Notes under the pieces: generated by a model
What the model was told of the DNA's origin: nothing
The model's database searches: none
The model's input: only the letters and a program-made list of their open reading frames with translations
Made by a program: the position numbers and the translations under genes
Source: Rhodoferax sp. OV413
GTDB taxonomy: Bacteria > Pseudomonadota > Gammaproteobacteria > Burkholderiales > Burkholderiaceae_C
Length of the DNA stretch: 64,000 nt
Direction of reading: 5' to 3'
NCBI RefSeq assembly: GCF_900104385.1
Contig: NZ_FNJA01000005.1
Span: forward strand, 310,001 to 374,000
Part shown: positions 56,603 through 64,000 of the stretch, one piece after another
Position numbering within the stretch: position 1 is the first letter of the stretch
Layout of the letters: each line of letters opens with the position of its first letter

Positions 56603-57011
56603 ACGCCCTCCTAAAAAACTGCCTTAGAAGCTCAAGCAAGCCTTATGCCATAACTTCCGGACCAGCCTAGCAAGCCGTCGGAAGCCCCGTGTGCCATTTC
56701 GATGATAACCGTTGGATGACTGCGTCCGGTTAAAGCGGACCCATGGTGCGGGAGTAGAGGTATGCCGTGAGCCGTTGCTCTGTAGGTGAGCCGGTTGCGA
56801 GCAAAGACCAGACTCGTGCAACCACTCTGCGCACCGTGCGCGCTGACGAAAATCTTGGTGCTCTCACGCGATAGATCGCGGGGGCGATCCGTCGGACGAT
56901 GTCGCTACCGATACAGGGCGGTCAGCGTATCTCCTCTGGACGAGCGCGCCGTCACGCGGCCAGGCGCATTTTTAGATATCTGCGCAATCGACTGACAAGC
57001 AAGGGAAAACT
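56603..57011. promoter_or_regulatory. divergent promoter region araC / formamidase operon
   Basis: No gene supported. The stretch must hold the promoters for both directions. I see no strong core promoter; the last 20 bp contain AAGGGA, a ribosome site for the short leader ORF at 57012. Confidence 0.4.
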
Positions 57012-57047
57012 ATGAACACACCTATAACTACCGGGCAGAGGGTATGA
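57012..57047 (+). CDS. 11-residue leader ORF upstream of the formamidase small subunit
   Basis: ATG 57012 is preceded by AAGGGA at good spacing and encodes MNTPITTGQRV then TGA. The stop overlaps an ATG at 57044 and lies 2 bp before the ATG at 57050 that I take as the small-subunit start. It could couple ribosomes into the operon or be a remnant start. There is no run of one amino acid that would suggest attenuation. Confidence 0.4.
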   Translation: MNTPITTGQRV

Positions 57048-57049
57048 CC

Positions 57050-57433
57050 ATGCGTACCTCCTCAGATCGCGAAGCCGAATTGGCCGCTTTGTTCCAGACT
57101 CGGGTTTTTAGGCGCCTGCGTGACGACTGCGACTCTGGCGTGATCGGCGCCTACGAACGGTCTCCGCTCGGGCCACATGATGATAAGACCCGACGGGTCG
57201 TGCGTGGGCTGGGCGGCGCGTCTATCGCCGGCAAGGCGATTGTCATTTCGCTGGGTACCGACGGGCCATGGGGCGTCGGGAACATTGTGATTGGAGAACC
57301 GGGCAACTTCGTTCGAAGCCCTGGCATTTTCCTCACTTACGAAGACGCTTTGCGTCACATTTTTTCGCTTCGATACCGAGCCCTTTTCGCGGGAGAGTCG
57401 CGCGAACCGGATGCTCAATCGCTTAATGGATGA
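57050..57433 (+). CDS. N,N-dimethylformamidase-like small (alpha) subunit
   Basis: A 127-residue basic/acidic helical protein. Its C-terminal pattern (FLTYEDALRHIFSLRYRALFAG) resembles the small subunit of dimethylformamidase, which is about 130 residues and always precedes the large subunit. ATG 57050 has GAGGG 7 bp upstream; ATG 57044 is 2 codons longer. Assignment rests on length, position next to an unmistakable large subunit, and this weak similarity. Confidence 0.7.
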   Translation: MRTSSDREAELAALFQTRVFRRLRDDCDSGVIGAYERSPLGPHDDKTRRVVRGLGGASIAGKAIVISLGTDGPWGVGNIVIGEPGNFVRSPGIFLTYEDALRHIFSLRYRALFAGESREPDAQSLNG

Positions 57434-57440
57434 AATGAGA

Positions 57441-59756
57441 ATGAACCAGATCAGTCAGAAAATTTTCGGCTATAGCGACAGATTCTCTGTGTCTCCGGGT
57501 GAAAGCCTTTCTTTCATGGTGAGTTGTGAAGGGGTCAAAAGATATGACGCCTCACTTGTAAAGCTGCAGCACGGATTTACGGGGGAGGCGGGCCCCGGTT
57601 TCCTTGAGGCGCCTGTTGAATCGTCGTTCGAGGGGAGCTACGAAGGTATGCAGTATGCGTGCCAGCCGGGCTCATATGTGGAAATCACCGACACGCAAGG
57701 ACTTCTTCGATCCCTTAAGGGTTTGGTCATTGAAGCCCATGTCTATCCGACACTGCCACAAGGCACGCGTTCGGGCAACTTCGGGGCGTACCACGTTACG
57801 CAGAACTCATTTGACAGTGGTTCGGACCTACAGGCCATTTTGGGAGACTGGTCCGTGGCCAGTTGTTCTGGCTACGCCCTTGTGCTGGAGGAAGGTCGGC
57901 CAACGTTTATATGGGTGGCAGATGGTGAGACAAAGAAAGTATCGTTAGCAACGCCACTTATTGCACACCAGTGGTACCGCGTCATAGTCAGTGTCAAATC
58001 GGATGCTGGGACGGTCTGCCTGGAGCAGACACCAATCGACAACATCATGAACCGTCTCTCAGCGAGCGCAACCGCCTTGCGCGCAGAATCGCGAAATGTC
58101 CCGTTCGGCGCGAGACTGACCGAAAGTCAGGCACCCTTCAGGATCGGGGCGCTGGCCCGTCAGCAAGACGGTCGATGGCTGGCGAATGCCGCCTACAACG
58201 GGAAAATCGGTGGAGTCCGCATTCTGCGTCCCTCTCTCGGCGATACGGTTGTTGCCGAGCTGGCCGCCTGGCACTTTGGCAAGAGCCTTCGTGACGATGG
58301 CCTGTTGCTCACCGATGTTGTAGACCTGTCTGGAAATGGTTTGCATGGACGCTGCTTCAACACGCCGACACGGGGCGTGGCGGGCCATAGGTTTAAGGGG
58401 TTGAGCGACGACTTCCGGGGGGCACCTGACGAGTTTGATGCAATTCATTTTCACGACGATGACATCACCGACGCCCAGTGGCCAACGGCGTTCAAGATTC
58501 AGGTCCCGAACGATCTCGCGAGTGGTGTATACGCCGCGAAACTGTGCGGTGCAGGCGTTGAACAATACATCCCGTTCTTCGTCAGGCCGGGACGTCAGAA
58601 GCGTGAAGTGGCGGTGCTATTCTCAACGGCGACTTATCTGGCTTACGCCAACGACCGAATAGCCTTTGAAGCCAATGGCGCGGAAATCATCGTCAGTCGG
58701 ACACCGATCATTGATCGGCAAGACCTGACGCTTCAGAACCATCCTGAATTCGGTCGTTCCTGTTATGAAATCCATAACGATGGTTCTGGCGTCGTCTTTG
58801 GCAGCACGCGGCGCCCCATCCTGACGCTCAACCCCAAACACCGCGCCTGGTTCCAGGCAGAGGGCGTATGGGGGCTTCCTGCTGACCTCTGCATCGTTCA
58901 TTGGCTCGACACAATCGGCTGCGAATTCGACGCGCTAACGGATGAAGACCTAGATCGCGAAGGCGTCGACCTGCTCAAGGACTACAAGGTCCTAATCACG
59001 GGCAGTCATCCAGAATATGTGACACGCAACGAGCTCAACGCCATCGAGGCTTTTACGGGGAACGGCGGACGTTTGATGTACCTGGGCGGAAACGGTTTTT
59101 TCGCGACTGTTTCATTTGATCCGGAAGAGCGGCATGTCATGGAGTTGCGCAGGTCAGATGCGGGTACACGCCCCCACGAGTCGCCGTTTGGGGATCGTCG
59201 CCACCAGACATCCGGTGAAATGGCCGGTTTATGGCGCAACAAGGGTAAGGCGCCGCAGCGACTGCTAGGCGTGGGGTTCGCCGCGCAAGGTTTCGACCGC
59301 TGCACGTATTACCAACGCCTGACCGACAGCTACGACCCACTCGCCGCTTTTGCGTTTGAAGGGATTGGCAGTGACGAGCGCATTGGCGACTTCGGAATCA
59401 TGGGTGGTGGCGCTGCCGGTGCGGAGATTGACCGGTACGACCCGTCCCTGGGATCCCCGCCGGGAGCGCTGGTTCTGGCGACGTCCGGGCCGCTGACGGA
59501 CGCCTATCTTCTCGCCGCCGAGGACGTCTACGAATCAATCCCCGGCATTGGCGGGACCGAGCAGTCCCGTGTCCGCGCGGACATCGTTCTGTGTCCGTTG
59601 CCAGGAGGGGGCGGCGTATTCTCAGTGGGATCGATTGCCTACACCGGTTCACTTTCCCACAACCGTTACGACAACAATGTCGCGCGGCTCACCGGCAATG
59701 TGCTCAAGCGGTTCCTGCACCCTGAAGCGTTGGACGTCGTCATCGATTGCAATTGA
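57441..59756 (+). CDS. N,N-dimethylformamidase-like large (beta) subunit
   Basis: An iron-dependent amidohydrolase subunit of 771 residues, close to the 762 of the Paracoccus enzyme, which splits dimethylformamide into dimethylamine and formate. The N-terminus FGYSDRFSVSPGESLSFMVS is the expected opening beta domain; a concanavalin-like region spans about 90-270. The catalytic half has Tyr 442 (SCYEIH) and the H523-P-E525 pair in TGSHPEYVT, matching the Tyr-His-Glu iron site as I recall it. ATG 57441 is 8 bp after the small-subunit stop. No dimethylamine dehydrogenase is nearby, so the true substrate may differ. Confidence 0.87.
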   Translation: MNQISQKIFGYSDRFSVSPGESLSFMVSCEGVKRYDASLVKLQHGFTGEAGPGFLEAPVESSFEGSYEGMQYACQPGSYVEITDTQGLLRSLKGLVIEAHVYPTLPQGTRSGNFGAYHVTQNSFDSGSDLQAILGDWSVASCSGYALVLEEGRPTFIWVADGETKKVSLATPLIAHQWYRVIVSVKSDAGTVCLEQTPIDNIMNRLSASATALRAESRNVPFGARLTESQAPFRIGALARQQDGRWLANAAYNGKIGGVRILRPSLGDTVVAELAAWHFGKSLRDDGLLLTDVVDLSGNGLHGRCFNTPTRGVAGHRFKGLSDDFRGAPDEFDAIHFHDDDITDAQWPTAFKIQVPNDLASGVYAAKLCGAGVEQYIPFFVRPGRQKREVAVLFSTATYLAYANDRIAFEANGAEIIVSRTPIIDRQDLTLQNHPEFGRSCYEIHNDGSGVVFGSTRRPILTLNPKHRAWFQAEGVWGLPADLCIVHWLDTIGCEFDALTDEDLDREGVDLLKDYKVLITGSHPEYVTRNELNAIEAFTGNGGRLMYLGGNGFFATVSFDPEERHVMELRRSDAGTRPHESPFGDRRHQTSGEMAGLWRNKGKAPQRLLGVGFAAQGFDRCTYYQRLTDSYDPLAAFAFEGIGSDERIGDFGIMGGGAAGAEIDRYDPSLGSPPGALVLATSGPLTDAYLLAAEDVYESIPGIGGTEQSRVRADIVLCPLPGGGGVFSVGSIAYTGSLSHNRYDNNVARLTGNVLKRFLHPEALDVVIDCN

Positions 59757-60028
59757 CTGACAAGTTCATAGCAATAAAGGCGCCGTGCACTCACACGAAA
59801 AGCGCGGTTCGCTGGTTCGATAGTCGACAGTAACAGGAGCTCCTAAACTGAAATCATCGAACACCAAAAGACCCATCGTGGTGTTTGAGTGAATAGGTTT
59901 TGTTCAGTTCCGATGTGCAAATAACACAAGAGGTGCGCGGTTCCACAGCAACGCTGAAGACACGCGGCAACCGTACCTAAAAAATGTCCGGGTGAAGATC
60001 CGGACCAATCGTCAAGAGGCAACAAAAA
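59757..60028. other. gap between formamidase and permease genes
   Basis: No gene or clear terminator in 272 bp; the permease may have its own promoter or be read through. Confidence 0.4.
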
Positions 60029-61369
60029 ATGAGTGATACCTTGGTCGTACCCAGTGAAAATAGTCAACTCAGCAAGAAACTTTCGCTGACGGACGTCATT
60101 GTCTACGGGTTGCTTTACTTCGTTCCGATTGCTCCTGTCTCTGTCTTTGGCGCCATTCACAACGCGTCCAATGGGCTGACTGCGCTGACTTATGCGTTGG
60201 CTGCCATCGCTATGGTGTTCAGTGCAATCAGCTACAGCGAAATGGCGAAACGAATCCCTCTTTCGGGATCGGTCTATTCTTATGTGACAAAGGGAACCAA
60301 TGCAACATTCGGCTTTATGGCGGGTTGGGCCATCTTGCTGGACTATCTGTTGCTTCCCGCGTTGCTGGCGATTCTCGGTGCGGCGGCCTTGCAACCTTTG
60401 TTTCCCGGCATCGACAAGGTGGTTTGGTTAGGGATTTTTGTCGCTGTGCCCATGATCGTTAATCTGTTCGGTATCACCGTTAATGTGAATGTGGGAAAGG
60501 TGCTGCTGGTCATCCAGTTGGTTGTCCTCTCGATTTTCGTCGTGTTTGCGGTTGGCCTTATCGCCGGAGGAGCGGTTTCCAAGGAGCAACTGTTAGCGCC
60601 TTTCTATAACCCGTCGCAATTTAGCATGTCCGCCGTGTTTGGCGCCCTACCAATCGCCGCCCTGGCCTTCATCGGCTTCGACGCTGTTTCGACATTGAAC
60701 GAGGAGGCCGAGGGGGGCGGTAAAACCGTATCACGGGCTACGATGTTGTTACTGGTGATCGTGACCGTGCTGTTCGTTGCGCAAGTCTACCTGGCGTCTG
60801 TGTTCGTTCCCCTGGGGTCGAAATATCAGGACGGCGCCGTTGATGTTGCCTTTTACACGGTCAGCACCCAAGTGGTGGGGACGTGGTTCCTGCCCGTCAT
60901 CACTTTGACGAATGCACTGATAGCCTTGCTTGCCAATGCACTTATCTCCCAGGCCACCACGGCAAAAGTCATCTACTGCATGGCACGCGATAAAAAGCTG
61001 CCTCGTGTGCTCGCCAAACTTAATAAAAATGAAGCACCAACGACTGCGCTATACCTAGTCGCTGCGCTCTCGCTGGTGATTGCCATTGTCGGCAAAGACG
61101 AGATTGAAACCATCGTAACAATGGTCACGTTCGGCGCGTTGTGTGCCTATGTGATGTTGCATGCTTCTGTCATCGCTTTCTTCAGGGGTAAGACTGATCG
61201 CTCCTTCTTCAGACATCTCGTTTCCCCCGTGCTGGGTGCGGCCGTCCTCTGCTACGCACTGTTCAGCGCGAACTCGAACGCCCAACTCGTCGGAGTCGCA
61301 TGGCTCGTACTCGGTGGCATCGTCGCGTGGATTCTGAAAGGCAAGCAATCGTTGGACATACCCGTATAG
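60029..61369 (+). CDS. APC-family amino acid/polyamine permease
   Basis: A 446-residue inner-membrane carrier with 12 hydrophobic segments. Helix 1 KLSLTDVIVYGLLYFVPIAPVSVFG and the loop SEMAKRIPLSGSVYSYVTKG are characteristic of the APC superfamily, near the PuuP/YgjI branch; FIGFDAVSTLNEEAEGG is the conserved helix 6-7 motif. A weak AAGAGGC ribosome site precedes ATG 60029. It likely imports the amine or amide substrate used by the formamidase and PatD-like enzymes beside it. Confidence 0.9.
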   Translation: MSDTLVVPSENSQLSKKLSLTDVIVYGLLYFVPIAPVSVFGAIHNASNGLTALTYALAAIAMVFSAISYSEMAKRIPLSGSVYSYVTKGTNATFGFMAGWAILLDYLLLPALLAILGAAALQPLFPGIDKVVWLGIFVAVPMIVNLFGITVNVNVGKVLLVIQLVVLSIFVVFAVGLIAGGAVSKEQLLAPFYNPSQFSMSAVFGALPIAALAFIGFDAVSTLNEEAEGGGKTVSRATMLLLVIVTVLFVAQVYLASVFVPLGSKYQDGAVDVAFYTVSTQVVGTWFLPVITLTNALIALLANALISQATTAKVIYCMARDKKLPRVLAKLNKNEAPTTALYLVAALSLVIAIVGKDEIETIVTMVTFGALCAYVMLHASVIAFFRGKTDRSFFRHLVSPVLGAAVLCYALFSANSNAQLVGVAWLVLGGIVAWILKGKQSLDIPV

Positions 61370-61534
61370 CGCCCCACTATGAGTTCAAGGCTGCATGAAA
61401 AACCATGTGGCCGATACGCAAACCTGTCGTGACTGCCCAACTGGACAGTCGACTTAGTCAGAAACTTATTGTCCGGTAAATCTAAATTGCTTGAAAGTGC
61501 AGGCATATGGCGCTTGCATTCATTGGAGAAACTT

Positions 61535-62959
61535 ATGCACATTGAAATGCTTATTAACGGCAAATTGGTCGCAGGCGAAGGCGAACAGCTCGCGGTGATG
61601 AACCCTTCTCTGGGGACCGCGCTAGTGGACATTGCCGAGGCTACGCCTGCGCAGGTTGATTGCGCGGTGCAAGCCGCTGACGCCGCCTTCGAGAGCTGGT
61701 CCCAGACCACGCCAAAGGATCGCTCGCTGTTGTTGCTTAAACTGGCTGACCTCATCGATAGCCATGCCGTAGAACTGGCCCGGCTGGAATCGAATAATTG
61801 TGGCAAACCTTACGCAGCCGTCTTGGGGGACGAACTGCCTAACGTGTCCGATGTATTTCGTTTTTTCGCTGGCGCGAGCCGGTGTTTGCAAGGCTCGGCG
61901 GCGGGCGAATATTTGCCAGGTCATACTTCGATGATCCGGCGCGATCCGGTGGGTGTCGTCGCCTCGATTGCGCCTTGGAACTATCCACTGATGATGGCCG
62001 CGTGGAAACTGGCTCCAGCCTTGGCGGCCGGCAATACCGTTGTCCTCAAGCCTTCCGAACAGACACCGCTGACGGCGCTTAAGTTAGCCTCGTTAATGGC
62101 CACGGTTTTCCCTGCGGGCGTGGTCAATGTAGTGTTCGGACGAGGGCCCAGTGTAGGCAAGCCGCTTACTACCCACGAGAAAGTGCGGATGGTCTCACTG
62201 ACGGGGTCAGTGGCCACCGGCAGTCATATCATCGCCAGCACTGCTGCCACCGTTAAGCGTATGCATATGGAATTGGGAGGCAAAGCCCCTGTCATCATTT
62301 TCGACGATGCAGACATCGATGCGGCTGTAGAGGGCATACGTAGTTTCGGTTTCTATAACGCCGGCCAGGATTGCACCGCAGCCTGCCGCATCTATGCGCA
62401 AAAAGGTATTTACGCTCGCTTCGTTGAAAAGCTCGGCATCGCCGTACGCAGTATCAAATTTGGTCTTCAGGATGATCCTGAAACTGAGCTGGGGCCGCTG
62501 ATTACCCAACAGCACTTGGACCGTGTCGTCGGCTTCGTGGATCGAGCACGGTTACTGCCACACATAAAAGTCGTGACGGGCGGGAAACGCGTGGAAGGTC
62601 CCGGATACTTCTTCGAACCCACGGTACTGGCCGGCGCGCGGCAAGACGACGAAGTGGTGCGCAGGGAGATTTTCGGCCCGGTGGTTTCCGTGACCGAATT
62701 TGAAGACGAGGCGCAGGCACTGTCCTGGGCAAACGACTCTGATTATGGCCTGGCATCATCGGTGTGGACCTCTGACGTAGGTCGAGCTCACCGTCTTGCG
62801 GCACGCCTGCAGTACGGCTGCACTTGGGTCAATACCCATTTCATGCTGGTGAGCGAGATGCCACACGGTGGTGTAAAGCAGTCTGGCTACGGCAAAGACA
62901 TGTCGATATATGGCTTGGAGGATTACACGGTGATTCGCCACGTGATGATCAAGCACTGA
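61535..62959 (+). CDS. patD: gamma-aminobutyraldehyde dehydrogenase (PatD-like)
   Basis: A 474-residue NAD-dependent dehydrogenase with [31 protein letters not shown] and catalytic Cys in [16 protein letters not shown]. The C-terminus [20 protein letters not shown] followed by [20 protein letters not shown] is nearly that of E. coli PatD, which oxidises 4-aminobutanal to GABA in putrescine breakdown. ATG 61535 has a GGAGA ribosome site; the longer frame to 61469 is rejected. Its partner, an aminotransferase or amine oxidase, is not in the window. Confidence 0.9.
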   Translation: MHIEMLINGKLVAGEGEQLAVMNPSLGTALVDIAEATPAQVDCAVQAADAAFESWSQTTPKDRSLLLLKLADLIDSHAVELARLESNNCGKPYAAVLGDELPNVSDVFRFFAGASRCLQGSAAGEYLPGHTSMIRRDPVGVVASIAPWNYPLMMAAWKLAPALAAGNTVVLKPSEQTPLTALKLASLMATVFPAGVVNVVFGRGPSVGKPLTTHEKVRMVSLTGSVATGSHIIASTAATVKRMHMELGGKAPVIIFDDADIDAAVEGIRSFGFYNAGQDCTAACRIYAQKGIYARFVEKLGIAVRSIKFGLQDDPETELGPLITQQHLDRVVGFVDRARLLPHIKVVTGGKRVEGPGYFFEPTVLAGARQDDEVVRREIFGPVVSVTEFEDEAQALSWANDSDYGLASSVWTSDVGRAHRLAARLQYGCTWVNTHFMLVSEMPHGGVKQSGYGKDMSIYGLEDYTVIRHVMIKH

Positions 62960-63098
62960 CCGAACTGTGCCGTCGTTTCTGCGGCCGCTCACCCGAATGC
63001 TGAAACGCACCCGTGCAGTCTCGTTTTTGCAGGCTGCGCGTAGTGCCACCATCAAGTAGGTTGAAGCACTTCCTAGACAAGCTGGTGTTCAAGGCCTA
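62960..63098. other. short gene-free stretch after patD
   Basis: No terminator hairpin or gene seen between the patD stop and the integrase fragment. Confidence 0.4.
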
Positions 63099-63191
63099 TG
63101 TGGCCGACATACCAAGTTGGAAATTACGGTTCGCTACCTCGACATAAAGGTCTTGGACGCCTTGGAAATGTCAGAGCAGACTGAGCTGTGA
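63099..63191 (+). pseudogene. C-terminal remnant of the same integrase family as at 37.5 kb
   Basis: The frame reads GRHTKLEITVRYLDIKVLDA then LEMSEQTEL and stop. Family members end in GHTKLESTVRYLGIEVDDALE..EQTE, so the GHT(K)LE box and catalytic Tyr (VRYL) are recognisable, with the key GH changed to RH. Upstream sequence no longer matches. Together with the N-terminal fragment at 37544-37684 it frames a 25.4-kb segment. Confidence 0.7.
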
Positions 63192-63300
63192 AGAAGTGGC
63201 TGGCAACTGTGCCTAGGCACTCAGTTGTCGGCTTATCCACGCAAACGAGTCGTTCGCAGCGATAGCCCAACCGGCTGCTTTCGCTGCAAAGCCGTCCCTA

Positions 63301-63366
63301 CCGATGGCCGCTTCAGGCTGGTTGCTGTCGTTGGGAGGTGTTTGGCGAATAGGTACTATCGGCCAA
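63301..63366 (+). repeat. dispersed repeat, copy 2
   Basis: Begins CCGATGGCCGCTTCAGGCTG and ends in a TATCGGCCAA stretch; about 58 of 66 bases match 30911-30976. It lies about 110 bp after the integrase fragment, the same offset as copy 1 from its own integrase fragment. Confidence 0.8.
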
Positions 63367-63382
63367 CAGCGGACTTTCGTGC

Positions 63383-63676
63383 TCAATGACAAGCAGACAT
63401 GAAGGCACACACCGAAACCCATCCGGTGAAAAATGCTACGACTGAGCCGATAGCCAGATACAAAATGGCCAAAATTAATCTCGAGAAAAAACCTTCATCG
63501 TCCTTGAAGAAGATTAGCCTGACAGGTGTGACTAAAAATCCTAAAAACCAAGAGAAATACAGCAGGTTCCCTACAGCCAACGGTAGATGGGGAACTGAAG
63601 CAGCCACGCCAGCTGTACCCCACAAAGGAAATGCAACAAACGCTGCGGATAACAAGGTGCGTTTACTGGTAGTCAT
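63383..63676 (-). CDS. small hypothetical membrane protein
   Basis: A 97-residue protein with three hydrophobic segments (LLSAAFVAFPLWGTAGVAA, LLYFSWFLGFLVTPVRLIFF, LILAILYLAIGSVVAFFTG). ATG 63676 starts MTTSKRTLLS; the longer frame to 63877 adds polar sequence with no support. No domain or context gives a function. Confidence 0.55.
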   Translation of the reverse strand: MTTSKRTLLSAAFVAFPLWGTAGVAASVPHLPLAVGNLLYFSWFLGFLVTPVRLIFFKDDEGFFSRLILAILYLAIGSVVAFFTGWVSVCAFMSACH

Positions 63677-64000
63677 TGGCTGAGGCCTTTTTAATGACCA
63701 GAAGATACCGTAATTTATTGGGTACGCGACTACTTCCAACAATCGCCAAGGTCTGTTGTGGCCCCCAAGCCGACGGTGGGCATCGCTCTCCAAAGCGGTC
63801 TGCGATGCGCCACCCAGCATTTCCGAGGTCACAACCTTGCCCTGCGAGCGCCTCGATTTCATGTCGTCGTAAGCCATAGTTTCCCGATTACAAGCCTGCC
63901 GGGTTTCACGGAATTTTTATACCTGGATGTTTGCACAGCAAGGTCGTCAAAAACGTAGGCTGCAAGCCACTCTCAGAAGGAAGCCGTGTCCAGAATATCC
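63677..64000. other. right-hand end of the window, no gene supported
   Basis: Only short overlapping frames on both strands and no recognisable motif. Confidence 0.4.

Noticed and set aside
57291-57440. Upstream extension of the formamidase large subunit
   Set aside because: It overlaps the small-subunit gene by 143 bp; the family N-terminus begins at about 57441.
63758-63958. Short plus frames at the right end
   Set aside because: They have no motif and oppose the extension of the small membrane-protein frame.

Overview
The window looks like a GC-rich betaproteobacterium of the order Burkholderiales, probably close to Comamonadaceae. The signs are a homodimeric-E1 pyruvate dehydrogenase operon with an E3 that carries a lipoyl domain, many Bug/TctC solute receptors, Gram-negative trimeric porins, and LysR-controlled catabolic operons. 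The placement rests on gene content, not on a database search.

The left part (1-9.4 kb) is core metabolism on the minus strand: aceE-aceF-lpdA, an alpha/beta hydrolase and the start of a malic enzyme, preceded by a solute-binding protein. At 9419-9463 lies the 3' half of a CAU-anticodon tRNA, broken at the anticodon loop and followed by an intact terminator. This is the usual scar of an integrated element. Almost everything to the right is accessory.

Accessory modules follow one another. (1) 9.7-19.3 kb: porin, Bug receptor, CobW-type GTPase, a small Cys-containing protein, HyuB/HyuA-type ATP-dependent enzyme subunits and an FAH-family hydrolase, with a divergent LysR. (2) 19.5-30.2 kb: DeoR regulator, DeoC aldolase, ALDH16-like dehydrogenase, RbsD/FucU mutarotase, PfkB kinase and a four-gene sugar ABC transporter; it reads as a complete 2-deoxyribose (or related deoxysugar) route. 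(3) 30.3-37.7 kb: a frameshifted HU gene, integrase debris, LysR/Bug/carboxylesterase, a GGDEF-EAL protein and a truncated integrase. (4) 37.7-50.0 kb: an eleven-gene minus-strand cluster with four DUF3237 paralogues, a Tat-exported Bug receptor, a porin, an AAHS-type MFS transporter, a vanillin-dehydrogenase-like ALDH, a lignostilbene/isoeugenol-type carotenoid oxygenase, an ACMSD-like amidohydrolase and a second ALDH, with a divergent AraC regulator. (5) 50.3-55.0 kb: TonB siderophore receptor with two small partners and an AraC regulator, then IS21 debris. (6) 55.6-63.0 kb: AraC regulator, both subunits of an N,N-dimethylformamidase-like enzyme, an APC permease and a PatD-like aldehyde dehydrogenase.

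Two fragments of the same integrase family, N-terminal at 37.54 kb and C-terminal at 63.1 kb, lie in the same orientation and bracket modules 4-6. A degenerate repeat of about 66 bp occurs at 30.91 and 63.30 kb. The segment therefore looks like a composite catabolic island built by several insertions. The best candidates for undescribed biology are the DUF3237/carotenoid-oxygenase cluster, the formamidase/PatD cluster, and the HyuAB-CobW-small-protein cluster.
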